This document shows positions 1 through 9,200 of a stretch of 64,000 nucleotides of DNA, piece by piece. A program made the position numbers and the translations under genes. The notes under the pieces were generated by a model, which saw nothing but the letters and a program-made list of their open reading frames with translations, made no database searches and had not been told where the DNA came from. The DNA is from Helicobacter sp. MIT 00-7814 (GTDB lineage: Bacteria > Campylobacterota > Campylobacteria > Campylobacterales > Helicobacteraceae), in contig NZ_NXLL01000008.1 in assembly GCF_003364115.1 (NCBI RefSeq), forward strand, positions 1 through 64,000, written 5' to 3'. Position 1 is the stretch's first letter, and every line of letters begins with the position of its first letter.

Positions 1-16
1 CCCCTGCACCCCCAAA

Positions 17-29
17 CCCCCGACAACGC
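17..29 (-). repeat. Copy of the GCGTTGTCGGGGG intergenic motif with AT-rich hairpin
   Basis: On the minus strand this reads GCGTTGTCGGGGG. It is flanked at 30-53 by an inverted repeat AAAAATTTGC/GCAAATTTTT with a 3-base loop. The same 13-mer occurs at 41473-41485, also near such a hairpin, and a 12-base version occurs at 63408-63419. All three lie between genes. Function unknown; probably a low-copy genomic repeat. Confidence 0.5.
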
Positions 30-124
30 AAAAATTTGCTTTGCAAATTTTTAGGGATTTTGCGGTGCAAAATCTAGGTAGTGATACATTTAAGGAATTA
101 AAGCCTTTTTTACCTAAAGCACGC

Positions 125-130
125 TACAAT
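125..130 (+). promoter_or_regulatory. Probable -10 box of the DUF507-carA operon
   Basis: TACAAT about 48 bases before the first start codon, in a spacer with no other gene. The gene start at 178 has a clear AAGGAG ribosome binding site at 165-170. No convincing -35 is visible, as is usual for vegetative promoters in this group. Confidence 0.45.
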
Positions 131-177
131 AACGCGCAAAAATTACCCACCTCTTTTATGACACAAGGAGTTTTCAC

Positions 178-729
178 ATGAGACTAAAAGCACAGCACGC
201 GCCCTACATTGCGAATAAAATCGGGCTAGACTTGGCAAATGCGAATTTTATCACGCTCAATTCTTCAATAGAATCTCTAAGTAAAATCGCGCTTGATTGT
301 TTGATGGAAAATATCCAAAAAGAGCGTGCGATAGATGAAAAAGTGCGTGATTTGCTCGAAGAGTATGTCAATGAAATCGAGGACTACCGCATGGATGAGC
401 GCTCAATATTCCGTATGTTTAAAAAGCAAATCGCTGATGAGGAAAATTTCACGCTTAATTGGGACGAGCGCTGCAGTGACTTGTCGCATAAGATTCTCAC
501 TCAAATGGTGCAAAAAAATATGCTTAGCTTTAAGGTTTCAGAAGTGATTGTCAAAAATGCCATTTACAAGGCTATCAATGACTATTCTAAAATCTACGAA
601 AAGAGCGAAGAAGCTGTCAATGAGCGATTAAAAAAATACAAAAGAAAGCTTGTGTATGGAAGCGATGAATATGAGATTATTTTTAACAAGCTTTATGAAG
701 AGGAACTTCGCAAGCGAGGGCTCGCATAA
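178..729 (+). CDS. DUF507 family protein
   Basis: A 183-residue soluble, highly charged, helix-rich protein with no signal peptide or membrane segment. Its sequence, with two helical halves starting RLKAQHAPYIANKI and rich in E/K/D, fits the DUF507 family. In H. pylori such a gene also lies immediately upstream of carA. The ATG at 178 is supported by AAGGAG seven bases upstream. The stop codon overlaps the carA start (TAATG), so the two genes are almost certainly cotranscribed and translationally coupled. The biochemical role is unknown; the coupling to carA suggests, but does not show, a link to carbamoyl phosphate or pyrimidine/arginine supply. Confidence 0.85.
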   Translation: MRLKAQHAPYIANKIGLDLANANFITLNSSIESLSKIALDCLMENIQKERAIDEKVRDLLEEYVNEIEDYRMDERSIFRMFKKQIADEENFTLNWDERCSDLSHKILTQMVQKNMLSFKVSEVIVKNAIYKAINDYSKIYEKSEEAVNERLKKYKRKLVYGSDEYEIIFNKLYEEELRKRGLA

Positions 730-1925
730 TGACACAGCAAGTAGATTCCAAAAATACGCAACCAAAAAACGCGCAATCTACGCAAACGCTCAAAGATATT
801 TTTCTTTATTTTGAAAATGGCGTGTTTTTGCAGGCGCTAAGCTTTGGGGCGGAGGGAAGCGCGATTGGCGAAGTGGTGTTTAATACCTCGCTTTGCGGAT
901 ATGAGGAGATTATCACAGATCCGAGTTATGCTGGGCAGTTTATCACTTTTTGCATGCCAGAGATTGGCATTGTGGGCGTGAATGAGCAGGATAAAGAGAG
1001 CAAAGAGATTTTTTGCAAAGGCGTGATTGTCTCGCAATATAATGATTTTTACTCAAACTTCCGTGCACAAGGCGATTTAGGCACGCTTTTGAAAAAGCAC
1101 AATATCATAGGCATTTGCAATCTTGATACGCGCGCACTTGTCAAAATGCTACGCACGCAAGGCTCTATGATGATGATAGCAAGCACAGAGATAAGCGAGA
1201 AGGAAACTTTAGAATCTTTGCTCAAATCCGCGCCTTCTATTAGCGAGCAAAATCTTATCCCCGAAGTCTCTACAAAAAAGCCCTATATCCACAAAGATGG
1301 TGTGTTTAGTTTTGAATCTATGGATTATGAGCGCACAAATTCCACAAAGCGCAAAAAGATTCTAGCCATTGATTTTGGCATAAAGCGCAATATTTTAAAC
1401 GAGCTTACAAGCGTAGGGCTTGAAGTGGAGGTGATCCCGCATACCTTTAGCGCGGATTGCATATTGAAGCGCTTTGAAAGCAAGGAAATTGGCGGTGTGT
1501 TCCTCTCAAATGGTCCGGGCGATCCGCTCATGCTAGAAAATGAAATCACTCAAATCCGCGCGCTTATAGATTCTCAAATCCCGCTTTTTGGGATCTGTCT
1601 AGGACATCAGCTTTTGGCAATTGCGCATGGATTTGACACCTATAAGCTAAAGTTTGGGCATCATGGCGCAAATCACCCGGTGAAAAACACGCTCACAGGC
1701 GAAGTGGAAATCACTTCACAAAACCATAACTATTCCGTGCCAGATTCTATAGAATCTATCGCAGAGGTTACACATAGAAATCTTTTTGATGGGACGATTG
1801 AAGGTGTGCGCTATCGCAACAAGCCGATTTTTTCCCTCCAGCACCACCCAGAATCAAGCCCGGGACCAAAAGAAGCGCGCAGTGTGTTTGCAGAGTTTGC
1901 AAAAGCTGTGCATGAGACGCACTAG
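729..1925 (+). CDS. carA: Carbamoyl-phosphate synthase small (glutaminase) subunit
   Basis: Hydrolyses glutamine and passes ammonia to CarB to make carbamoyl phosphate for pyrimidine and arginine synthesis in the cytosol. The N-terminal CPSase small-chain domain (about residues 22-165, with TSLCGYEEIITDPSYAGQ) is followed by a class I glutamine amidotransferase domain (about 210-393). The nucleophile is C290 in GICLGHQ, and the His/Glu of the triad are H373 and E375 in QHHPES. At 398 residues it is of normal length, though residues 1-20 are a Gln/Asn/Thr-rich extension. It overlaps the stop codon of the DUF507 gene. carB is not in the window. Confidence 0.97.
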   Translation: MTQQVDSKNTQPKNAQSTQTLKDIFLYFENGVFLQALSFGAEGSAIGEVVFNTSLCGYEEIITDPSYAGQFITFCMPEIGIVGVNEQDKESKEIFCKGVIVSQYNDFYSNFRAQGDLGTLLKKHNIIGICNLDTRALVKMLRTQGSMMMIASTEISEKETLESLLKSAPSISEQNLIPEVSTKKPYIHKDGVFSFESMDYERTNSTKRKKILAIDFGIKRNILNELTSVGLEVEVIPHTFSADCILKRFESKEIGGVFLSNGPGDPLMLENEITQIRALIDSQIPLFGICLGHQLLAIAHGFDTYKLKFGHHGANHPVKNTLTGEVEITSQNHNYSVPDSIESIAEVTHRNLFDGTIEGVRYRNKPIFSLQHHPESSPGPKEARSVFAEFAKAVHETH

Positions 1926-2073
1926 CGCGCTATAAAGAATCTTTATAGATTTTTGTAGATTCTGTGAAAGATTTAATAAGGGCGTAACAAGCGCGCGGTT
2001 TTTAGGTGATTTTTTGGATTGATTTTTGCTTTTTGCCTTAAAGGAATAAAACATTTTGCAATAAAGGTTTTGT

Positions 2074-2844
2074 ATGGATTTAACGACCCTCTTAGGCATT
2101 CTTATGTCTATTACGAGTATTTCTGTCGGGGATATTTTGGAAGGTGGGAATCCACTGCATGTGATACATTTAAGCTCGGTTATGATTGTGATCCCAACCG
2201 CAATGTTTTCAGGTATCACAGCCACGCATGGTGCGTATGTCAAAGGCGCGTTTAAAGAATTTAAAATGGTTTTTATGGGCTCAAAGATTAATCTCAACGA
2301 AACCATTCGCCAGCTTGTCGAGCTCTCCACTCTTGCGCGTAAAGATGGCGTGCTTTCGCTTGAAGGGCGCGCGGCACAGATTGAAGATGACTTTTTACGT
2401 AAGGCAATTAGTATGATTGTCGATGGTAGGGAAGCTGAAGCGGTGCGCGAGGATATGGAAATACAAATTGAGGTGTTAGAGGAATATTACCATGGAAGCG
2501 GGCATTATTGGGTGCTAGTTGGGGAGTCTTGCCCGACATTTGGGCTTGTTGGCGCGGTTATGGGGCTTATGCTCGCACTTCAGCTTCTTGATGATCCAAA
2601 GGCTATGGCGGCGGGTATTTCTGGCGCATTTACAGCGACGGTTACGGGGATTTTTGGTGCGTATGCGTTCTTTGGTCCATGCGGGCATAAATTATTAGCA
2701 AAAAGCAAGGATATTATCCAAGAAAAAGTCCTTATCGTTGAAGGTGTCGTAAGCATCGCAAATGGCGACAACCCGCGCAACCTTGAAGAAAAGCTCCTAG
2801 GCTTTATCAAGCCCGGCGAACCTAGAATCTCACAATTTGAATAA
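2074..2844 (+). CDS. motA: Flagellar motor stator protein MotA
   Basis: The proton-channel subunit of the flagellar stator, an inner-membrane protein that couples proton flow to torque. The 256 residues show four hydrophobic segments (about 1-20, 30-50, 148-170 and 182-202). A charged cytoplasmic loop of about 100 residues (rich in R/E, with REAEAVREDMEIQ) lies between segments 2 and 3, as in the MotA/TolQ/ExbB family. The GESCPTFGLVGAVMGL stretch is the conserved Pro-containing third helix. AAAGG precedes the ATG. motB follows after 9 bases, the usual operon order. Confidence 0.96.
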   Translation: MDLTTLLGILMSITSISVGDILEGGNPLHVIHLSSVMIVIPTAMFSGITATHGAYVKGAFKEFKMVFMGSKINLNETIRQLVELSTLARKDGVLSLEGRAAQIEDDFLRKAISMIVDGREAEAVREDMEIQIEVLEEYYHGSGHYWVLVGESCPTFGLVGAVMGLMLALQLLDDPKAMAAGISGAFTATVTGIFGAYAFFGPCGHKLLAKSKDIIQEKVLIVEGVVSIANGDNPRNLEEKLLGFIKPGEPRISQFE

Positions 2845-2853
2845 GGCGCGCAA

Positions 2854-3603
2854 ATGGCAAAAAAGAAAAAATGCCCCGAATGTGCTGCAGGCGAAAAATG
2901 GGCGGTGCCTTATGCGGACTTCCTTTCACTTTTGCTTGCGCTTTTTATCGCGCTTTGGGCGATTTCATCCACTGATAGCGAAAAGGTGCGCGCGCTCAAA
3001 GAAGAGCTTATCAAAATCTTTGATTATCCCGTGGCGATGCCTCTGCCTTCACCTGTGGATCAAGATGCTGGGAATTATGAAGGCAATGAGGCTGAAGACT
3101 CCTCCTCTGCGGCAAGTGCGAGCACAGAAAGCGCTATCCCTTCAGATATTATCAATGATATAGGTGGCGTGCTAGAGCAAATAGATTCTGGAAGCGTGTT
3201 GCGCCTGCCTGATAGGATTCTCTTTAGAGCTGGTGAGTTTGAAATCACAAATAGCGATACTTTTACCTACCTTGATAGGCTTGTGACAATCATCAAAAAA
3301 TACCCAAATTATGTGCATCTTGATATACGAGGCTATACTGATAATTCCACCCCGCCACCGCGTTTTAGGGATAATTATGAGTTTGCAAGCGCGCGTGCGG
3401 TGAGTGTGGCGCGTGAACTTATACAAAAAGGCGTAGAAGCGCATAGAATCTCTGTCTCTGGCTATGGCTCTTTTGATAATGTCGCGCCAAATGACACGCC
3501 AGAACAGCGCGCGCAAAATAACCGCGTGGAAATTTATTTCTTTGTAAGCAAGGTTAATAGCCCTAAAATCAAATCCATGCTCGAGCGTCAAAGCGAAAAT
3601 TAG
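2854..3603 (+). CDS. motB: Flagellar motor stator protein MotB
   Basis: The stator partner of MotA, anchored to peptidoglycan. The 249 residues begin with the MotB plug/TM region: basic N-terminus, CPECAAGEKWAVPYAD, then one transmembrane helix. D22 is in the position of the proton-binding aspartate. A Ser/Ala-rich linker (about 75-98) leads to an OmpA-like peptidoglycan-binding domain (about 120-235) with RGYTDN and the NNRVEIYF signature. It lies 9 bases after motA in one operon. An AT-rich spacer follows, with no obvious terminator hairpin. Confidence 0.96.
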   Translation: MAKKKKCPECAAGEKWAVPYADFLSLLLALFIALWAISSTDSEKVRALKEELIKIFDYPVAMPLPSPVDQDAGNYEGNEAEDSSSAASASTESAIPSDIINDIGGVLEQIDSGSVLRLPDRILFRAGEFEITNSDTFTYLDRLVTIIKKYPNYVHLDIRGYTDNSTPPPRFRDNYEFASARAVSVARELIQKGVEAHRISVSGYGSFDNVAPNDTPEQRAQNNRVEIYFFVSKVNSPKIKSMLERQSEN

Positions 3604-3698
3604 CGCAAATATTGAAGCGATTTTAGAATCTGCTTAAAATTTTCAATTGAGAGAGAAAAATTCGCGCTAAATTTATGGACTTAAAATACAAAAAGTTA

Positions 3699-3704
3699 TA
3701 CAAT
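3699..3704 (+). promoter_or_regulatory. Probable -10 box upstream of ccoG
   Basis: TACAAT within the longer TATACAAT at 3697-3704, about 77 bases before the ccoG start codon. The spacer from motB holds nothing else recognisable. Confidence 0.4.
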
Positions 3705-3780
3705 CGCCCCCTTTATAAACAACACTCAAACAACAAGCCACGCAAAGCTGTGGCGCACAATCCACGCTTAAGGAAGAAAA

Positions 3781-5172
3781 ATGAAACAAGTTTATTACCG
3801 CAAAAAACGCTATTTGGTGTATGCGATTGCTACGATTGTTTTTCTTACAATGCCTTTTGTAACGATTAATGACAATCACATCTTTTTGCTCTCATTTGCT
3901 AAGGGTGAATTCCACCTGCTAGGCACGCGCTTTAATATGCAGGAGTTGTATTTATTGCCTTTTCTCTCAATCCTGCTTTTTGTGGGAATCTTTTTCCTCA
4001 CAACCTTAGGTGGGCGCATTTGGTGTGGCTGGGCATGTCCGCAAACGATTTTCCGCGTGATTTATAGGGATTTCTTGCAGACAAAGGTTTTTAAATTGCG
4101 TCAAAAAATCTCAAACAAGCAAAAGCCCCTTGTGCTTGATACTTTTGGTAAAAAGATAAAGGCAAGTTTGGCGTTTGTGATTGTTGTGTTTTTGTGCCTT
4201 GTGGCATCAGCGAGCCTTATGTTTTTCTTTACTGCGCCTGAGGATTTCTTTGTCGCTATCCAAAATCCCAGCGAACATAAGGTGCTTATGGTGTTTTGGC
4301 TGGGTTTTGGGCTATTTTTTGCCATTGATATTGCTTTCATACAGGAAAATTTCTGCATTTACATTTGCCCTTATTCTCGCGTGCAAAGCGTGCTGTATGA
4401 CAATGATACAATTATGGCGATTTATAATCAAAATCGTGGTGGCGTGATTTATAATGAAAGTGGCAAAATCACCCAAAAGCTAAAATTTGTCAATCCAAAT
4501 GCTGAATGCGTGCAGTGCGAACACTGCGTCAAAGTCTGCCCAACGCATATTGATATTAGAAAAGGTATGCAGCTTGAGTGTATCAATTGCCTTGAATGCG
4601 TCGATGCCTGCACAAGCGTGATGGCAAAATATAACAAACCAAGCCTTGTTGGCTGGAGCTCGCCTGCTGCGGTTGAGACAAACTCAAAAGTGCGTTATGT
4701 GCGCTTAAAAACCATCTGCTATGTGGGAGTTTTGCTTGCGACTTGTATCGCGCTACTTATTATGGGTAGCAAAAAGCAGGGTATGCTTTTAAATGTCAAT
4801 AGCACTTCTGAAACTTACAAAATCAAAACACAAGGCATAGAAAACACCTACAGCGTAGTTTTTGACAATACTGACAGCAAGGATCATGAATACTCTTTAA
4901 AGATTGAGAATCCAAACGCGGATTCTCAAATCGCTTCAAACCTTGAAATCATCACACCTAAAAAGCCTGTGCGCGTAAGTGCTGGGAAAAAAGTCAGACA
5001 AATCGTCACAATCCGCGCAAAAGGCTTAGAAGCAAGCGAGAAAGGCGATGTGAATTATCCATTTATGCTGAAATCCTACGCGCTTGATGATGAAAATATC
5101 TTTGCAGAGCGCAAAGCAAACTTCATCTATCCGAGCAAAGGGGTGATACAAGAGTATGAAAATAGAAAATAA
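3781..5172 (+). CDS. ccoG: Cytochrome c oxidase accessory protein CcoG (FixG/RdxA family)
   Basis: An inner-membrane polyferredoxin needed to supply copper in a usable form for assembly of the cbb3-type oxidase. Hydrophobic helices occur around residues 12-30, 58-78, 128-150 and 170-190, with the family motif CGWACPQTIFR at 82-92. Two classic 4Fe-4S clusters follow: C243, C246, C249, C253 and C267, C270, C273, C277. Another helix (about 312-330) precedes a periplasmic Ig-like C-terminal domain typical of FixG. The 463-residue length is normal. The ccoNOQP genes are not in this window. The 3' end overlaps the fucosyltransferase start by 17 bases. Confidence 0.93.
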   Translation: MKQVYYRKKRYLVYAIATIVFLTMPFVTINDNHIFLLSFAKGEFHLLGTRFNMQELYLLPFLSILLFVGIFFLTTLGGRIWCGWACPQTIFRVIYRDFLQTKVFKLRQKISNKQKPLVLDTFGKKIKASLAFVIVVFLCLVASASLMFFFTAPEDFFVAIQNPSEHKVLMVFWLGFGLFFAIDIAFIQENFCIYICPYSRVQSVLYDNDTIMAIYNQNRGGVIYNESGKITQKLKFVNPNAECVQCEHCVKVCPTHIDIRKGMQLECINCLECVDACTSVMAKYNKPSLVGWSSPAAVETNSKVRYVRLKTICYVGVLLATCIALLIMGSKKQGMLLNVNSTSETYKIKTQGIENTYSVVFDNTDSKDHEYSLKIENPNADSQIASNLEIITPKKPVRVSAGKKVRQIVTIRAKGLEASEKGDVNYPFMLKSYALDDENIFAERKANFIYPSKGVIQEYENRK

Positions 5173-6199
5173 AGAGCGCGTGAGAATCCATTTTACCGAT
5201 GGTTGTGCGCAACATTGGTTTGAAGCATATTTGCCAAAAGGCTATGTGCTAGATTCTAAGAATCCAGATTTTATTTTTTATAGTGTTTTTGGAAATGAGC
5301 ATATTAAGTATGATGGCGTGCGGATTTTCTACACTGCTGAAAATCTCCGCGCGGATTTTAACTTTTGCGATTACGCGATAAGCTTTGATTATCTCAATTT
5401 TGAGGATAGACATTTGCGCTATCCCTACTATCTTTTTACACAAAGTTTTAGAGAAGTTGCAAAGAGTGAACAAAATGGCATCTATAGCTATGGTAAAGAA
5501 GCTTGTGAGCGTAAGTTTTGCTCCTTTGTAGTGAGTAATGGTAAGGCAGATTCTATCCGTGAGGATTTTTTTGAACTTTTAAGCGCATATAAACGCGTGG
5601 ATTCTGGTGGAAAATATAAAAACAACATTGGCGCGCGTGTAGGCGATAAGCAGGCATTTTTAAGTCAATATAAATTTAACATAGCTTTTGAAAATTCTCA
5701 AACAAATGGTTATTTGACCGAAAAAATCTTTGATGCTAAAGCCGCTGGCACACTCCCCATTTACTGGGGCGACATATCCGCAAGCCACGAGCATCTAGGG
5801 GGGGGGGCTATTCTTAATGCTAAAGCATTTGTAAATATTTCAGACTTTGCAAATCTCAAAGAAGCGGTGGAATTTATAAAATATCTAGATTCTAATGATG
5901 AAGTATATTTGACAATGCTAAATGCGCCTTTGTTGATAAATCCTACCCACGCGCAAGAGCTTGATTCCAAGCTTACGCAGTTTTTAGGCACAATCTTTTC
6001 TCAAGGGCGTGAGCGCGCTTATCGCAGGGGCTTTGGGCAGTGGCGTTGTAATATAGAAATGCGTTATAAAAAATTCCAACGCGCAAGAACCACAATAATC
6101 AATCTTACAAAAGCCCTGCGCTTTATCCTCAAAGTGCCAGTGCTGCTTCTCAAATCCCCGATTTTGGCATTTAAGGCGTTGCGAGAATCTAAAAAATAA
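5156..6199 (+). CDS. Alpha-1,3-fucosyltransferase (GT10), poly-G phase-variable, ON
   Basis: Transfers fucose from GDP-fucose to glycan acceptors; in Helicobacter these enzymes make Lewis-type LPS antigens. The GT10 donor-binding signature is clear: FNIAFENSQTNGYLTEKIFD from residue 174, then GTLPIYWGD. A run of ten G at 5798-5807 encodes GGG at residues 215-217, directly after this motif. The current length keeps the 347-codon frame open, so slippage would switch the enzyme off. The basic amphipathic C-terminus (residues 300-347, RRGFGQWRCN..RYKKFQRAR) probably binds the membrane; the heptad repeats of H. pylori FutA/B are absent. It overlaps ccoG by 17 bases, so it may depend on that transcript. 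Confidence 0.9.
   Translation: MKIENKERVRIHFTDGCAQHWFEAYLPKGYVLDSKNPDFIFYSVFGNEHIKYDGVRIFYTAENLRADFNFCDYAISFDYLNFEDRHLRYPYYLFTQSFREVAKSEQNGIYSYGKEACERKFCSFVVSNGKADSIREDFFELLSAYKRVDSGGKYKNNIGARVGDKQAFLSQYKFNIAFENSQTNGYLTEKIFDAKAAGTLPIYWGDISASHEHLGGGAILNAKAFVNISDFANLKEAVEFIKYLDSNDEVYLTMLNAPLLINPTHAQELDSKLTQFLGTIFSQGRERAYRRGFGQWRCNIEMRYKKFQRARTTIINLTKALRFILKVPVLLLKSPILAFKALRESKK
5798..5807 (+). repeat. G10 phase-variation tract in the fucosyltransferase gene
   Basis: Ten consecutive G inside the coding strand of the GT10 gene. The tract is read GGG GGG GGG G and keeps the downstream frame open, so the gene is ON in this sequence. Confidence 0.9.
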
Positions 6200-6257
6200 A
6201 ATTACTTATTTGTATTTAGGCTTGCATTAACGTGTAATTTTCAAATAAGTAGCCTAA
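6198..6257. terminator. Convergent-gene spacer with block-wise complementary repeat
   Basis: Between the convergent fucosyltransferase and ftsK genes, AAAATTAC (6198-6205), TTATTTG (6206-6212) and TTAGGCT (6216-6222) are each followed, in the same order, by their reverse complements GTAATTTT (6234-6241), CAAATAA (6242-6248) and AGCCTAA (6251-6257). The stems are therefore mutually interlocked rather than nested. The position suggests a bidirectional transcription end, but the unusual order makes this uncertain. Confidence 0.45.
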
Positions 6258-9200
6258 CGCCCGATGATTTCGCGCACGCCTTTTGTATTGCGCTTTGAAA
6301 GGAAACCTTCTTTTTCAAGCGTTTCGACATAATTTGTCGCGCGGTTAAAGCCGATTGAAAAGCGCCTCTGCACGCTACTTGAAGAGGTATTGCCACTTTC
6401 AAGCATAAAGCGCTTAATCTGCTCTAGCATATCATCATCTTCTGGTTCATTTTCGCTTCTGCTGGCTAAAATATTTTCCTTTTCATCAAGCAAGAAATTC
6501 GCGTCATACTGCACTTCGCGCTGTGATTTGATAAACTCAACCACGCGCTCAATCTCTTCCTCCGTGCTAAAAGGCGCGTGCAGGCGTATCATCGTATCAG
6601 AAATTTTGAAAAGCATATCGCCTTTTCCAAGCAAGGATTCCGCACCTGTGGAATCTAAAATCACCTTAGAATCCACCTTGCTACCGACTTTATAGCTAAT
6701 GCGTGAGGGCAGATTGCCTTTCAATGTGCCTGTTACGACATCGACACTCGGGCGCTGTGTAGCGATGATGAGATGTATCCCGCACGCACGCCCCATCTGC
6801 GCGATCCTGCTTAGTGGTGCTTCTGCCTCGCGCCCAGAAGTCTGCATCAAATCCGCCAGCTCATCGATGATAATCACAAAATATTTTAACTGCTCCTCGC
6901 CCTCTTCAAGCGCCTTTTTATTGTAGCTTTCAATCTCTTTGACGCGCATATCTTTCATTTTTTCATAGCGCCTATCCATCTCCTGCATCGCGCTTACAAG
7001 CCCAGCTATCGCCTTTTTAGGATCAGTGATGATTGGCGTGATGAGGTGGGGAATGTCATTATAAAGCGAGAATTCCACGCGCTTTGGATCAATCATCATA
7101 AGCTTAAGGTTATCCGGCGAGTTTTTATAAAGAAGTGAGAGAATCATCGCATTAATCCCCACACTTTTCCCACTCCCAGTCGTGCCTGCGATGAGCAAAT
7201 GCGGGAGCTTGCGCAAATCCTGCACGAACGGATTCCCTACGATATCTTTACCAAAAGCAAGCGTTAGGCTTGATTGTGTGGATTTGAAAAGATCAGATTC
7301 TAGCACCTCGCGCAAGTAAATCGTCTCGGTTTTGTTATTTGGGATTTCAATTCCCACAACATCTTTGCCCGGCACAGGCGCTTGGATTCTGATAGATTTC
7401 GCACTTAATGCAAGGGCTAAGTCATCTTCAAGGTTGAGAATCCTTGAAACCTTGACATTTGGCGCAGGGCGGAATTCAAAAGTCGTAACAATCGGTCCGC
7501 TGTAGGTGCGCACAACATCGCCTTCAATTTTGAAAGTCTTTAGCTTTGCAAGCAGAATCTCGCTTTTTGTGTCAATCTCCACTTCATCAATTTCATTGCG
7601 GAATCCATCGGGTTGATTAAGCAAGCTTGTGAGCGGAAGTTTGAAATTAAGCGGGGTGGAGGATTTGCCAAAATCTAGGCTTTTTAAAAGCGCGGTATTT
7701 TCGCTTAGCTCGCGCACGATGACATGGGTTTTGGACGCGCTAGATTCTGGTTGAGGTTGTGCTTCAGATTCTGCTTTAAATTCCACTTCGGGCGTGGTTG
7801 GTGCATTTGGTGTAGTTGGTGCAGTTGGCACATTTGGGACATTTGATATATTTGGCGTGCTAGATTCTGTGATATGCTGGGAATTTTCATTTGGTAGATT
7901 TGGTGGCGTGGGTGTAGTTTGCGTGCTTTGTGTTGGTTGAGGTTGCACTGGCTGCATAGTTTGTGCTGGGTTTTGCGGGCTTTGTGTAGGTGTGAGATTT
8001 TGCAAATTTTGAGAATCCACAAACGCACTTTGCGCATTAGGTTGTGGTGTTTGCGCAGAAAGTGGCACATTTGAAGTAGGCGCGCTTGGCGCAGGCGTTG
8101 TAATCTTTGGCGTTGGAATATCTGGAATCTCTTTGATAATGCTTTGTATATCAAGTGGCGTGTTTTTGCGCTCTTGCAAATGCGGGGGCTTATAAGGGCT
8201 TGAAGGAATGCTAAATTGCGCGGAAAGTTGCGTGGCATTAAGCGGTGGCGTGGGCGCGCTGGGCGTTTGGGTATTTTGCGTAAATGCGCTAGTTTGGGCG
8301 GAAAAGGTATTTTGCGCGCTAGTTTGCGCCTCTTTTTGCCCATCAGATTGAGGAAGGATAATCTCTTCGATTATAGGCGCATTTGGTGCTTGGTTTGGCG
8401 AAAGCGGAGGTTGCGCATTTGCTTGCGGGTGCATTGCTTGAAAATTCCGAATCTGCTCTTGCAAAAATGCCTGCGGGTCGGGGACTGGATTAGGCACGAC
8501 TTCTATAAATGGAGCTGTGCTTTGAAATGACGCTGGATTTTGAAATGGCGCTATGCTTTGAGGTGAAGTTGCGCCTTGAGGCAGGATTATATTTTGAGGA
8601 ATTGTGCTTGTGCTTTGCGCTACATTTTGCCCCGCATTTTGAGGCATATCTTGGGTTGCACTTTGAGATTCTATGCTTTGAGTTTGCAAAGGCGCTTGAG
8701 TTGCAAAAATTTCTTCTTGATTTGTCACTTGCGCTGTTTGCGCTACTTGTTGAGGTTGTGAAATATTTTGAGAATCTGCATTTTGTAAATTCACATTTTG
8801 CAAATTTAAATTTTGAAAATCATTTGGCATAGGCGCAGAATGCGTAGTTGGCGTGGATTGCGTTTTTGCAAAGACATTTTCAAAGTTATCAAGATGGAGA
8901 TTTTGCACTTCTTGGAGATGAGCTAGCCTTTCTTGCTCTTTTTTTAGCATTTCTTCTTGCGCGGCTTTGAGGATTTCTTGTCGTTTATGATATGAGCTTA
9001 GAATCCGCGCTTTTATCGCTATATAGGCGTTTTTTAGCGATTGCAAGCAAACGCGCGCAAAGGCAAAGATCCTTGCACCAAACGCGCGCATAAGCGCATA
9101 AAATTTCTTGCTAAAAGCTAAAATTTGCTTTTTGCAAAACGCCACGACAAGCTCGACTTTCATATCCGTAGCCACAAAAATTGACAAAAGCAAACAACCA

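Noticed and set aside
2158-2175. GTGATACATTTAAGC in motA resembling the tail of the hairpin repeat
   Set aside because: It encodes conserved MotA residues (HVIHLSS) and lacks the hairpin; chance similarity.
7705-8832. Frames of 104-212 codons within the ftsK linker region, on both strands
   Set aside because: Compositional shadows of the Gln/Pro/Asn-rich ftsK linker; basic or hydrophobic low-complexity sequence only.
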